This document shows positions 1-8,568 of a stretch of DNA of 64,000 nt, one piece after another; positions within the stretch are counted from its first letter, which is position 1; each line of letters starts with the position of its first letter. The stretch is from Paraburkholderia caballeronis (GTDB taxonomy: Bacteria; Pseudomonadota; Gammaproteobacteria; Burkholderiales; Burkholderiaceae): contig NZ_FNSR01000002.1 in assembly GCF_900104845.1 (NCBI RefSeq), positions 744,001 to 808,000 of the forward strand, read 5' to 3'. The notes below the pieces were generated by a model, which worked only from the letters and a program-made list of their open reading frames with translations, was not told the DNA's origin and ran no database searches. Made by a program: the position numbers and the translations under genes.

Positions 1-600
1 TGCCATCCAGCGCAGGCGCCCCTTCCACCATTCTCTTGTGAATGGCTCCGACAGACGTGTAGATCGCGGCTCTATCTTCGCCACCGCGCCGGATTCTCTC
101 AACCTCCCCCCGTGGTATCCGGATTTCCCTGACGCGCCACCGGTCACACCCGTCCACGTCAGCGGTCACCACCGAAGCTCTTCAGTCGGAAGAGGCGGCT
201 CCAACGTCGGGCGGCTTGTGCTCGGCCGACGCGTGACTATTAATGTATATCATCAAAAAGTGCATTGCGTCAAATTAATATTCACGGTATACGGCAACCA
301 AAACTTGCACCTCCCAAAATCTCGTTTAATTAACTCCTGTTTTCTGAAATTTCCATTTTTCCGATCCGAGACTTCAATACATGTTTCCTGGAAAATGCAT
401 CGGCCTTCACAGCCGGATTCCGAATTGCCTGGGACCTGACCTTGAAATCATTACGCAAATTTACTAGCTTGTTCGCAGGCAAACCGCCGACCTGATCGTC
501 ATCGATTCGGAATCCCCGCCCGGGAGAGAGCCCTTTTTATGAGAGGGTACGATCTGGGGGCGGGCATGATTCGACGGGCAAAGTACGGTTCAGGCCAAGC
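1..600. other. Non-coding left flank with an AT-rich block
   Basis: No convincing gene is visible. Bases 1-230 are GC-rich with no recognisable protein in six frames. Bases about 236-480 are clearly more AT-rich than the surroundings and hold related short motifs: GCGTCAAATTAATA near 267, TCGTTTAATTAACT near 312 and ACGCAAATTTACT near 451. Clustered, loosely repeated AT-rich motifs next to a tnsAB gene are what a Tn7-like transposon end with TnsB sites would look like. However, the repeats are poor and no matching inverted end was found on the other side. Treat this as a candidate end only. Confidence 0.3.
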
Positions 601-626
601 GCCGACACGGCAGGCTGCGTGTCGGC
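601..626 (-). terminator. Hairpin after the DUF6471-like gene
   Basis: A 9-bp perfect stem (GCCGACACG / CGTGTCGGC) with an 8-nt loop lies 5 bp beyond the stop codon. There is no T-run, so it may be a weak or Rho-assisted terminator, or simply an RNA-stabilising hairpin. Confidence 0.4.
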
Positions 627-631
627 TGCCA

Positions 632-889
632 TCAAATGGGGACGGATTCAACGTCCATCGCTACCAGGCATGCCAGCAGAAACGCGGCCGAAAACCGTTT
701 CCGGTTGATCTTGCGGTTGATCTGCGCCGCGGACTCCTCTATCCCGATTCGCTCCAGTCGCAACGACAGGCCCTTGTAGCTCAGATTCCGCTGAGCCATG
801 GCCGCCATGATGACGTCTCGCGCGCGGTCTTCCCACCGCCCGTACGCAGGCTCGCTCTGAGCCTCTTCCTGCGATCGCGCCACTCCCAT
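632..889 (-). CDS. Small DUF6471-like protein, probable transposon regulator
   Basis: 85 aa. It matches by eye the DUF6471 pattern: a Trp-centred helix (RWEDRARDVIMAAMAQR), then NLSYKGLSLRLERIGI, then INRKINRKRFSAAFLLACL. This is a small all-helical, helix-turn-helix-like fold. The ATG has a strong GGAAGGAAGGGG ribosome site just upstream. The gene is transcribed away from tnsAB, and a perfect palindrome lies in the shared intergenic region. By analogy with other transposon-linked small DNA-binding proteins it probably autoregulates and controls tnsAB. DNA binding is inferred, not shown. Confidence 0.6.
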   Translation of the reverse strand: MGVARSQEEAQSEPAYGRWEDRARDVIMAAMAQRNLSYKGLSLRLERIGIEESAAQINRKINRKRFSAAFLLACLVAMDVESVPI

Positions 890-949
890 CCCCTTCCTTC
901 CAATTGTCCTGGGCGCTGCTGCGTCCCTCAGACGCGAATTTTAAGGCAA

Positions 950-971
950 GTTCGGTCGTATACGACCGAAC
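950..971. promoter_or_regulatory. 22-bp perfect palindrome, candidate operator
   Basis: The arms are GTTCGGTCGTA and its exact complement TACGACCGAAC, with no spacer. It lies between the divergent regulator (start 889) and tnsAB (start 1036). It is a likely dimer-binding site for the DUF6471-like protein or another repressor of the transposition operon. Confidence 0.6.
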
Positions 972-1035
972 CGTCGATCATGAGGTGCCGGCGTTCCTAC
1001 ACGTCTATATGCATCCATTTTTCATGACGACGTAA

Positions 1036-3744
1036 ATGCTGGACAAGTCCCAACTCACCCATATCTTCGACCGGCTCGGCACGCCGCCCGCTGGCCGGAA
1101 GCTCATTCTTGAGGCTCGCGTGGAGGCTCCTGTTCGTCCGGTAAAGGCGCATGGTGGGAATGTCATCACCATCCTGGCAAGCCAGAAGATGGGACGTGAA
1201 ATTCACACCGAGAGCAATCATATCGAGTTCGCTGCCGCTGTTAGCAAGGAATACTCAAATGACATTCTCGAGTACTACATGCAACCCTGCGAACTGAGAC
1301 TCGAACTTGTTGATGAATCGACCGGCGAAATCCACAAAACCACTCACATCCCGGATTTCCTCACCATTCGTGACGACGGTTTCACTCTTGAGGAATGGAA
1401 ATCCGAGGCAAAGCTCGCCCGCCTGTCGGAGAAATACCCCTACCGCTATTCGAAGAGTAGCGATGGTCAATGGTACGCGCCGCAAATCGAGAAGCAACTC
1501 GCGGATCTCGGAATCAGATACCGAGTCTGCAGTGGTGACTCAATTCCGCGTCGGCGCGTGAGTAACCTGCTGTATCTGGCCGATTACCTGAACCTCATGG
1601 AACCGTGCCCTGAGGATGTTCTCAACCGTCTCCACGGACTCCTGCGGGAGCGCGGCTCCATGACATTCATGGAGCTACTGAACGCTCCGAATGACTTCGA
1701 TGCAGACTCGTTGAACAGGGCGATCGCCGCGAATTACGTGGTGACCGACCTGGACGGTGACTCCCTCGCGGACAAGCGAAGCTTTCGCTTTTTTCGCGAC
1801 GAGGCGTTGCGAGATTTCATGTTGGCGGACACGCGCTCTGGCAGTTTGCCTGGCATCGACAGCTTTGAGCTCAACATTGCTGAAGGCGCAAAGTTCATCT
1901 TCGAAGGCAACGAACTCACCATCATTATGGTGGCCGGCGACTCCATCGTCTGCAACAGACAGGATGGCTCGACCATTACCCTGACCCGCTCGTGGCTCGA
2001 AACTGCCCACGAAAAAGGCCACGTAACGAGCCCCCATCAAGACCGGCAATCCGGACTGGACCTGAGTCGTTATTCGAGGGAGGATTTTGACATCGCGCTT
2101 CGCAGACAGGCGTTGCTCGAAGCCGCGCCAGGCAAAATGCAGGTACAGGTATCCGACCGCACGCTGCGGCGCTGGAAAAAGAACCAATCCATCGCGCTCG
2201 CCAACGGTCACAACGAAGTCCTTGCACTGGTGCCCCATACAGGCGCGAAAGGCAATCGCACCCAGCGGCTGAGCAACCGTCAGCTCGAGCTGATGGACGA
2301 CGTCATCGAGAGAGAGTGGATCAACAGTAAAGCCATCAGTTTCAAGACCTGTTACCTGATGATGCTGGTTGCCTTCGACGACGCAGGAGAAAAAGCACCG
2401 TCCTATCCAACGCTGATCGCACGGATTAAAGCGCGCGAAACCAACGACGATGTCCGCACCCGACATGGAAAGCGATTCGCCTATCAGAAAAACACGTTCA
2501 TCGATGTGCTTTACCACGACACGCCTGCCCATGGCAGCCGTCCGTTTCAATATGTTCACATCGACCACACGCAACTAGACATTGAAGTCATCTCAAGTCG
2601 CACCGGCAAGCCTCTTGGGCGCCCCTGGCTTACTCTCGCAGTCGACGCATGGTCAAGACGTATTGTGGCCTTTTACCTGACATTTGATGTGCCGTCGTAT
2701 CACTCCGTGATGATGACTGTACGGGACATGGTCCGACGATTCAATCGCCTGCCCGAGTTTATCGTCGTCGATAACGGCCGTGACTTCATGTCAGACGCAT
2801 TCAAATCGTTTCTCAACGCGATGGGCACGAATCTTCGCTTCCGCCCTGCAGGTCAGCCGCGGCACGGTGCCGTGCTGGAACGCATGTTTGGTCGCCTGAA
2901 TAAGGAATACATCCATAACCTCGCGGGCAATACAAAAGCGACAACGAACGTGCGAATGGTTACGGGCTCACATCTGCCCGAAAAGCTTGCTGAGTGGACG
3001 CTCGCTGCGCTGTATACCGGCATCCAGCGTTGGGCTTGCGAGTACTACGACCAGAAGGTCCATCCGGCGCTCGACGAGTCACCGCGCGATGCTTTCGTAC
3101 GCGGCATGCGGGAGAGCGGCACACGGCCCCAAAAGCATATCCAGTTCAACCGGGATTTTCTGATTGCAACGTGCCCGCCCGTCGACCGTGCCGGTACCCG
3201 CCGGATCCACGACCAGCGTGGAGTAAAAGTGGATCACCGGTTCTACTGGAACGAGGCATTCCGGTCTGCTGAGCTCGACGGCCAGTATCTGCCGGTGCGC
3301 TACGACCCGTGGGATGCATCTTCGGTCTATGTCCGGGTGAAAGACACATGGGTCCGTGCGGTGTGCCGAAATCTGTATGGGCTTGGCCTGTTGACGGATG
3401 TCGAGAAGCGCGCCCTGACGGCAGAGTTCAACCGGCGCCACGGCACGCCCAAAGGCGACGAGCGCGACATGAAGCGGCTTCGCGAATTCATCCAGGTGTT
3501 CACGCCGGAAGGGGCCCTTGCAGTCGAGTTCGCGCGCCAGGCGGAGAACAAGGCCCTGTATAACGACCTCCAGTTCGCCAATATCGAGCCTGTTGTCGCC
3601 CAGTCCCGAATCGGCCTTACTGAGGATTCCAGACAGACCACCGAAACACCGCCAGAGCCACCAAAGTCTCCGACCCGCCGTCTTCCCACCCCACTGCAAG
3701 CGCCGACGGCTCAGGACGAGTTTCCCGATTTTGACGATTTTTGA
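1036..3744 (+). CDS. tnsAB: Fused TnsA-TnsB transposase
   Basis: 902 aa. The N-terminal about 200 residues are TnsA-like: a PD-(D/E)XK nuclease core with D107 in HIPDF and E120-x-K122 in LEEWKSE, followed by a TnsA-style stretch that includes LLYLADYL. TnsA cuts the 5' ends of the element. The centre is a TnsB-type RNase H transposase with D510 (HIDHTQ), D579 (VVDNGRD) and E615 (VLERMFGR), a DD-35-E spacing. It cuts and joins the 3' ends. A Mu-transposase C-terminal-like region and a Pro-rich, acidic-aromatic tail (EFPDFDDF) follow, the latter a plausible TnsC contact. Fusions of this kind are known in several Tn7-like lineages. All catalytic residues are present. Confidence 0.88.
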   Translation: MLDKSQLTHIFDRLGTPPAGRKLILEARVEAPVRPVKAHGGNVITILASQKMGREIHTESNHIEFAAAVSKEYSNDILEYYMQPCELRLELVDESTGEIHKTTHIPDFLTIRDDGFTLEEWKSEAKLARLSEKYPYRYSKSSDGQWYAPQIEKQLADLGIRYRVCSGDSIPRRRVSNLLYLADYLNLMEPCPEDVLNRLHGLLRERGSMTFMELLNAPNDFDADSLNRAIAANYVVTDLDGDSLADKRSFRFFRDEALRDFMLADTRSGSLPGIDSFELNIAEGAKFIFEGNELTIIMVAGDSIVCNRQDGSTITLTRSWLETAHEKGHVTSPHQDRQSGLDLSRYSREDFDIALRRQALLEAAPGKMQVQVSDRTLRRWKKNQSIALANGHNEVLALVPHTGAKGNRTQRLSNRQLELMDDVIEREWINSKAISFKTCYLMMLVAFDDAGEKAPSYPTLIARIKARETNDDVRTRHGKRFAYQKNTFIDVLYHDTPAHGSRPFQYVHIDHTQLDIEVISSRTGKPLGRPWLTLAVDAWSRRIVAFYLTFDVPSYHSVMMTVRDMVRRFNRLPEFIVVDNGRDFMSDAFKSFLNAMGTNLRFRPAGQPRHGAVLERMFGRLNKEYIHNLAGNTKATTNVRMVTGSHLPEKLAEWTLAALYTGIQRWACEYYDQKVHPALDESPRDAFVRGMRESGTRPQKHIQFNRDFLIATCPPVDRAGTRRIHDQRGVKVDHRFYWNEAFRSAELDGQYLPVRYDPWDASSVYVRVKDTWVRAVCRNLYGLGLLTDVEKRALTAEFNRRHGTPKGDERDMKRLREFIQVFTPEGALAVEFARQAENKALYNDLQFANIEPVVAQSRIGLTEDSRQTTETPPEPPKSPTRRLPTPLQAPTAQDEFPDFDDF

Positions 3745-3751
3745 GCAAACA

Positions 3752-4759
3752 ATGCAACAACCCAACGATACCTCCGTACCAGCAATTGACGCGGCCAGGG
3801 CCCTCTCAGAAAAACGCATCAGGCACACGCGCATCGCTGAAGTGATGGAGGAACTCAATACGCTGATTTATCCGGAAAGCCAGGACAACATTCTCCTCGT
3901 GTGCGGACCCACTGGCGCCGGCAAGACGACGTTGTCGAGGCATCTGGTTGCCTCTGCACTCGAGCGCGCGACCTCGCAGATGGAAGCAAACCGCGGGGTG
4001 ATCCCAGCCATCTATGTTGAGGCTCCCGCATCAGGGGAGAACGACTTTTCATGGAAGCTGTTCTATCACCGAATCCTCACCCAGCTTGGCGACAGGCTTG
4101 AATCGCCTAAAGTGATATACGGAATCGACCCGAAGACGGGGAGATTTGTCCGTCCGCTTGGAAACAGTCTGGCCGCCCTCCGTACGGCCGTTGAACAGGG
4201 AATGCGTGAACGGCAGGTGCAGTTCCTGGTTATCGATGAGGCTGCTCACATCATTCGCCAGACCCGGGGGGCGCGCAAACTGGAGATTCAGCTCGATACA
4301 CTGAAATCGCTGGCGAACCAGTGTGGCACGCAGATAGTCCTGGTCGGCGCCTACGATTTGTATCAACTCGTTTCCCTGTCTGCGCAGCTCGCCCGGCGCA
4401 CGCACGTGCTCCATTTGGAGCGATACCGGGACGACCGGCCCGAAGATGTTCTGGCGTTCAACCGCTGCGTTCTGGCGTTCGAGAAGACGCTCCCGCATCT
4501 TTGGGGAGGACGGCTCACACCCTATACGAAGGGGCTGCTCGAAAACACGCTGGGATGCATCGGCACGTTGAGCAGCGTGCTCATCCGGGCCGCCAGGCTC
4601 GCGGAAGGAGCTGGCTCCTGGTCAGTCGACTCGCTGGAACGCGCGCTACTCACAGAAGCGCAGCGCAAGCGGATTCTCGAAGAGATTCTCGACGGAGAAA
4701 CAGCGGTCGGACCAAGCTTCACACGCGTAATGCCCAAATTTAAACGTGCAGCAGCTTAA
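3752..4759 (+). CDS. tnsC: TnsC/TniB-type AAA+ transposition ATPase
   Basis: 335 aa. Walker A is GPTGAGKT (52-59) and Walker B is FLVIDEAAH (DE at 161-162). TnsC proteins polymerise on target DNA with ATP and link the TniQ/TnsD target selector to the TnsAB transposase. The start used is the ATG 7 bp after the tnsAB stop; an in-frame upstream extension overlaps tnsAB and is ignored. The length is shorter than E. coli Tn7 TnsC and similar to the compact TnsC/TniB proteins of other Tn7-like elements. Confidence 0.85.
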   Translation: MQQPNDTSVPAIDAARALSEKRIRHTRIAEVMEELNTLIYPESQDNILLVCGPTGAGKTTLSRHLVASALERATSQMEANRGVIPAIYVEAPASGENDFSWKLFYHRILTQLGDRLESPKVIYGIDPKTGRFVRPLGNSLAALRTAVEQGMRERQVQFLVIDEAAHIIRQTRGARKLEIQLDTLKSLANQCGTQIVLVGAYDLYQLVSLSAQLARRTHVLHLERYRDDRPEDVLAFNRCVLAFEKTLPHLWGGRLTPYTKGLLENTLGCIGTLSSVLIRAARLAEGAGSWSVDSLERALLTEAQRKRILEEILDGETAVGPSFTRVMPKFKRAAA

Positions 4760-4773
4760 GGACGGAGCTTCCG

Positions 4774-6078
4774 GTGAGTGAAGAACTGTTGAACACACGG
4801 TCGATGCTAAACCCGGTCGCTCCGATCGGCATCGGCACACCCGAAGTCGAAAGCATGGTGAGCTATTTCTGCCGGCTCGCCATGTCCCATTGTATTTCGA
4901 CAACCGAACTGCACCGCTTTGTCGACAGGACCATGCAGTGGCAACTTTCGGAAAAGTACGATTGGTATCAGGTCGGTCTGAGTGGCATGTCCGACACCGC
5001 GGAAAGGATGGCAAACGCCCTGTCAAAGCTGACCGGTATCGGCAATCTGGACTCATTGACCCTGCTCACCTGGCGCGATGTCATCGCTCAGTCCAGTCCG
5101 AAACCGGCTTCGTCTCGCTGGTGCCCGCAATGTTTGACTGAGGGCCGTGAAACAGGTCGCACTTACTTTCGGTTGGCATGGGATGTCGGTACCGTCACTG
5201 CCTGTTCAAAACACAAGATCAGACTGGCTCACGTCTGCCCGGACTGTAACCGCACCGACACGCGACACAGTTCTGCCTTTGTCATGCCCGGATGGTGCAC
5301 ATCATGCGGCATGTTCCTTGGGAACGACAAACAATCCCCACCGGCCACACCAGCTGAAGTCTGGATTGCGTCTCAAGTCGGTGCCATGCTGGCTTCCCAA
5401 AGCACACTAGCGTCACTTCCAGAACGCGGTGCGCTCCTCGGCGGTATCCGGGAAATCGTCACCCGGTTGGACAACGGCAAAAATGCCCTGTTCGCCCGGC
5501 GCATTGGTCTCAATAAAACAACCGTGCATCACTGGCTGAAGGGTGGAGGCGTGCCTACCCTACCTGGCCTTCTGCGTATCGCCTCGCAAGCTGGACTGTC
5601 GTTGCCTAAGTTGCTGACTGGCGATCTGGAAAGGTGGTCGCCGACAACCAGCCAGATTCACGAAGTGGACTCCGTTCTGCCCAACCAAAAGCGTCGTGCA
5701 GCACGTCAACGCCATGACTGGGACCATATTCGCGCTCAGTTGGCTGTCCTGGCTCAATCACCAACCGTTGTCAGCGTCGAAGAAACGGCACGAAATCTGA
5801 ACGTTAGCGTACGTGAACTCTATGCTTACGCTAACGAAGAAGCCTGTTCCTTAGGGAGGCGATGGATTGAGCACCGGCAGCAGCGTGGCGAGCAGAGTCG
5901 AAACGCCGCGCGCGATCTAATCGAAACAGCCTGTTCAGAAATTTTGGCAGAAGGAAAAGCAGTCAATCTGCGCGAGCTAATTGCACATTTTCCGAACGGA
6001 AGCGCCAACAGGTTCAACGGCATACTCAAACGGCTGAAGGAAATTCAAGAAAAGAGGAATGCAGTGGAACTTCAATAA
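4774..6078 (+). CDS. tniQ: TniQ family target-selection protein
   Basis: 434 aa, GTG start preceded by AAGGACGGAG. The N-terminal part has the TniQ signature (ESMVSYFCRLAMSH) and paired zinc-binding cysteines (RWCPQCLTEG, TACSKHKIRLAHVCPDC, WCTSCGMF). An XRE-like helix-turn-helix follows at about 250-290 (IGLNKTTVHHWLKGGGVPTL), and more helical segments in the C-terminal third may form a second DNA-binding part. The length is intermediate between short Cas-linked TniQ and long TnsD. The extra DNA-binding regions suggest direct recognition of a chromosomal target site. The target cannot be read from the sequence. Confidence 0.82.
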   Translation: MSEELLNTRSMLNPVAPIGIGTPEVESMVSYFCRLAMSHCISTTELHRFVDRTMQWQLSEKYDWYQVGLSGMSDTAERMANALSKLTGIGNLDSLTLLTWRDVIAQSSPKPASSRWCPQCLTEGRETGRTYFRLAWDVGTVTACSKHKIRLAHVCPDCNRTDTRHSSAFVMPGWCTSCGMFLGNDKQSPPATPAEVWIASQVGAMLASQSTLASLPERGALLGGIREIVTRLDNGKNALFARRIGLNKTTVHHWLKGGGVPTLPGLLRIASQAGLSLPKLLTGDLERWSPTTSQIHEVDSVLPNQKRRAARQRHDWDHIRAQLAVLAQSPTVVSVEETARNLNVSVRELYAYANEEACSLGRRWIEHRQQRGEQSRNAARDLIETACSEILAEGKAVNLRELIAHFPNGSANRFNGILKRLKEIQEKRNAVELQ

Positions 6079-6170
6079 AAGGCGAACCTGGCAGATTCTG
6101 GTTCCTTGGAACTCCAACTGGGCGACGGTTCAACAGGTGTAGGATCGAATACCCGAAGGAGGAATTCGTC

Positions 6171-6404
6171 ATGGCGAGTTCGCTGCTCGACAAACGTGGG
6201 CGTACTACTGTGCCTGCCCGCATCCGATCTGTGCTGGATCTGCGGCCCGGTGCACGACTTCGCTGGCACGTGACGCCGGACGGTGTCATCCTGGTCCGCC
6301 CGAAGAAGACAAAATCCGTCAGGGAACTCGCCGGCTTGCTGCAACCGAACTCGCCAGACACCGCCATCGATGTCGACGAGATGAATCCCTGGCGCGACGG
6401 TTGA
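6171..6404 (+). CDS. AbrB/MazE-type DNA-binding protein
   Basis: 77 aa. The start is fixed by AAGGAGGA about 6 bp upstream. The N-terminus is a swapped-hairpin AbrB fold typical of antitoxins and transition regulators (SSLLDKRGRTTVPARIRSVL, then LRPGARLRWHVTPDG). No toxin gene with PIN, MazF or RelE features follows: the next 370 bp hold no recognisable protein. It is therefore either an orphan antitoxin or a regulator of the transposition operon upstream. Confidence 0.7.
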   Translation: MASSLLDKRGRTTVPARIRSVLDLRPGARLRWHVTPDGVILVRPKKTKSVRELAGLLQPNSPDTAIDVDEMNPWRDG

Positions 6405-6774
6405 CGATTTCGACGTCGCCGCAGTCCAACGCCGTCAGACTTTTCCCCGACACCTACAGCACGAATGCGCTCGGGTACCTACCGCATCAGGTCCTTCCGG
6501 TTCATGTCTGACATGGCGACTTGCATCGTGAACGTGCTCTAAGTCAGTTCTACATTCCTGATAGGTCAGGCATACAACGCCATGCGGGCTATTGGCGGCA
6601 TCACGAGACGCCCTGCTGCGTTGGTTTTGCGCCGATCGAATGCCTTTCCGGGAGTATGCCCAGCCCATTGGGCATACGTTAGGCGCGCTCCACGGATCCC
6701 CGCGGAACCGTGGACGTGTGTGCTCCGCGTGCCCGGGTATGATCGGCGTCTTCCCTCTTCCCGCGAACACGCGC
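6405..6774. other. Intergenic region with an inverted repeat
   Basis: No gene is recognised here. The one clear structure is an inverted repeat at 6654-6677 (GTATGCCCA, 6-nt spacer, TGGGCATAC) about 100 bp before the next start codon. It could be an operator or transcript hairpin. The expected toxin partner for the AbrB-like protein is not present. Confidence 0.5.
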
Positions 6775-7287
6775 ATGCCCATCGACAACTGCACCCACAC
6801 CTTCGACGAACTGGCGGCGACCGTCCTCCCGGCTCACCTAGAACGGTTGAAGGCTGCCCTCCAATCGTCGCTGCCCGCCACTACGTTCGTGGGGTTCAAG
6901 AGCGCTCGACGTGAGCTGCTCGCCAAGCTCGGGCACTCCACCGACTTCCCCGGCTGCTACGTATTTATCGACGTGGAACGCCCGGTGTACGTCGGGATCT
7001 CCCGAGGAGTGGTCAAACGTCTGGTGCAGCACCTGAACTTCGAATCGCACTTCACCGCCAGCCTAGTCTACAAGATGGCCAGCGAGGACTTCCCGCACGA
7101 AATGAAGCGGGACCAGGCCATGAAGGACGACCAGTTCCGCGAAGTCTTCCTGACGGCCCAAGGTCGCCTGCGGGAGATGTCAGTCGCGTACGTTCAGATC
7201 GATAACGACCTTGAGCTGTATCTGTTCGAGGTGATGGCGTCCATGCATCTCGACACCGACACCTGGAACACCTTCCGCACCCACTGA
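6775..7287 (+). CDS. GIY-YIG-like nuclease domain protein
   Basis: 170 aa. A variant GIY-YIG core is visible: GCYVF at about 60-64, VYVGISR at 71-77 and a following Arg/Gln-rich helix (VVKRLVQHL). Near the C-terminus LYLFEVMASMHL offers the metal-binding Glu of the family. The N-terminal 55 residues are helical. The role is unknown; stand-alone GIY-YIG proteins act as endonucleases in restriction, repair or mobile elements. The ATG at 6775 is chosen over further-upstream starts because family-like sequence begins there. It sits in the accessory island before another predicted nuclease. Confidence 0.6.
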   Translation: MPIDNCTHTFDELAATVLPAHLERLKAALQSSLPATTFVGFKSARRELLAKLGHSTDFPGCYVFIDVERPVYVGISRGVVKRLVQHLNFESHFTASLVYKMASEDFPHEMKRDQAMKDDQFREVFLTAQGRLREMSVAYVQIDNDLELYLFEVMASMHLDTDTWNTFRTH

Positions 7288-7728
7288 TTGAGCCGCGGTC
7301 TCGGCCAGCTCTGCACACGCCGATCGCTGACCGGTCTATGCGCATCAAGTCACCCGAGCCAGCATCAGGCGCGTCATCTACCTCCAGTCCAACCGCTTCA
7401 ATCTGTGCCGCGGTTCATGCCCCCACCTCGCACGAGGCGACTACACTCTCGAACCGCTGACTGGTACGAACGCCGCAGACAAATCCCCGAACGGCGAGTC
7501 AAGGATCGCTCGTGTTGGTCGAAGAGGCGCCCTCGCCTGAGTTTTCCCACTGCGCCGGCTCTGGCAGCCAGATTTGCGCAACGGCTGAAACCCGGTCCTT
7601 TCAGCCGAGTTGGCGGTAGCCTACGGAGCAACGCTTTTCCTCTGGCGCCGGCTCGTCGGACCATGGTTCAATCGGTGCCTGCCTGGGCGCAGCGCCCAGC
7701 GACAAAACCAACGCGAGGGACCTGAGCC
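7288..7728. other. Intergenic region, no gene seen
   Basis: About 440 bp without a recognisable coding sequence on either strand; the ORFs present look like GC-rich chance ORFs. The promoter of the following plus-strand pair presumably lies here, but no convincing -35/-10 could be picked. Confidence 0.5.
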
Positions 7729-8568
7729 GTGAGCACCACCAGCACCAACCGCCCGCCGATCTGGCAACTCATCCGCGACGCGGTGAAGCCGCTGGGCCGC
7801 GAGACCAGCAACGCCGAGATCAAGCAACTCCTGGCGCAGGACCACCCCGACCTGAACGAGGGAACGGTGAACTGCCAGATCTCGATTTGCACGGTGAACC
7901 GGGTCGGCCGTGTCGGCTACCCCGAGAACAAGAAGCCCCGCCTGGCCAACGGCCGGTACGACTTCCTGTTCGCCACAGGGCGCGGCAAGGTCGTCTGGTA
8001 CGACCCGGACAAGCACGGTCTGTGGTCGATCGAGGAGACCCCCGAGGGGTTGAAGGTGCGCCGCGTGGACGCCTCCACCGAAGAGGCGCCCGCCACGCCG
8101 GACATCGACGCCGCCGAGCCGGTGGACGATGGGTTCGGTGGTGGAGCGTTCGCGCTCGAGAGCCACCTGCGGGACTACCTGGCGCGAAACCCGCCCAGCA
8201 CCACCACGCACGGCACTCTCACCCTGTTCGTCGACGCCGACGGACGGGACGGCGTGGAGTACCAGACCGATTGCGGACCCGCGGACCTCGTGTTCCTGGA
8301 CCGCGATCAGAACTTCGTTGTGTTCGAGCTGAAGCTGGGCCGGGGCCCGGACGCAGCGCTCGGTCAGGTGCAGCGCTACATGGGATGGATCGAGCACCAC
8401 GTGGCCAAGGGCAAGACCGTGTCCGGGGTGATCGTGGCGAACTCGATCAGCGACAAGCTGAAGTACGCCGGCAAGGTCGCCCCACGCGTTCAGCTCATGG
8501 AATACCACCTGACCGTCGAGCTGGCCCCGGTGGCGCTGACCGTGCCCGCACCCGGAGGTCGGGCATGA
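7729..8568 (+). CDS. DUF91/NucS-like PD-(D/E)XK nuclease
   Basis: 279 aa, GTG start. Residues about 140-250 resemble the C-terminal nuclease domain of NucS/EndoMS and other DUF91 proteins: ALESHLRDYL, then D186 (GPADLVFL), E200-L-K202 (VVFELKLG) and a Q-x3-Y helix (LGQVQRYMGWI). These are the expected metal-binding residues of the PD-(D/E)XK superfamily. The N-terminal about 100 residues look like a winged-helix domain and differ from the NucS DNA-binding domain. The stop overlaps the start of the next gene, so the two proteins are probably coupled. A role in defence or mobile-element biology is inferred from location. Confidence 0.65.
   Translation: MSTTSTNRPPIWQLIRDAVKPLGRETSNAEIKQLLAQDHPDLNEGTVNCQISICTVNRVGRVGYPENKKPRLANGRYDFLFATGRGKVVWYDPDKHGLWSIEETPEGLKVRRVDASTEEAPATPDIDAAEPVDDGFGGGAFALESHLRDYLARNPPSTTTHGTLTLFVDADGRDGVEYQTDCGPADLVFLDRDQNFVVFELKLGRGPDAALGQVQRYMGWIEHHVAKGKTVSGVIVANSISDKLKYAGKVAPRVQLMEYHLTVELAPVALTVPAPGGRA

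Larger units (their letters stand above)
632..6404. mobile_element. Tn7-like transposition module (regulator, TnsAB, TnsC, TniQ, AbrB)
   Basis: A divergent small regulator is followed by a TnsA-TnsB fusion, a TnsC-type AAA+ ATPase and TniQ in one tight plus-strand operon. Gaps are 7 bp (tnsAB-tnsC) and 14 bp (tnsC-tniQ). An AbrB-like gene comes 92 bp later. This is a complete set for cut-and-paste transposition with TniQ-directed target choice. No CRISPR array or Cas gene is visible, so targeting by TniQ/TnsD-style DNA recognition is the simplest reading. The ends are not located; the coordinates cover only the genes. Confidence 0.75.

Noticed and set aside
1..230. ORF beginning near base 38 as a host gene cut by the transposon
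   Set aside because: Translation runs through the composition break without any family feature, and no insertion-target gene could be recognised.
6171..6774. Complete toxin-antitoxin pair with the AbrB-like gene
   Set aside because: No PIN, MazF, RelE or other toxin-like protein can be read in the following 370 bp on either strand.
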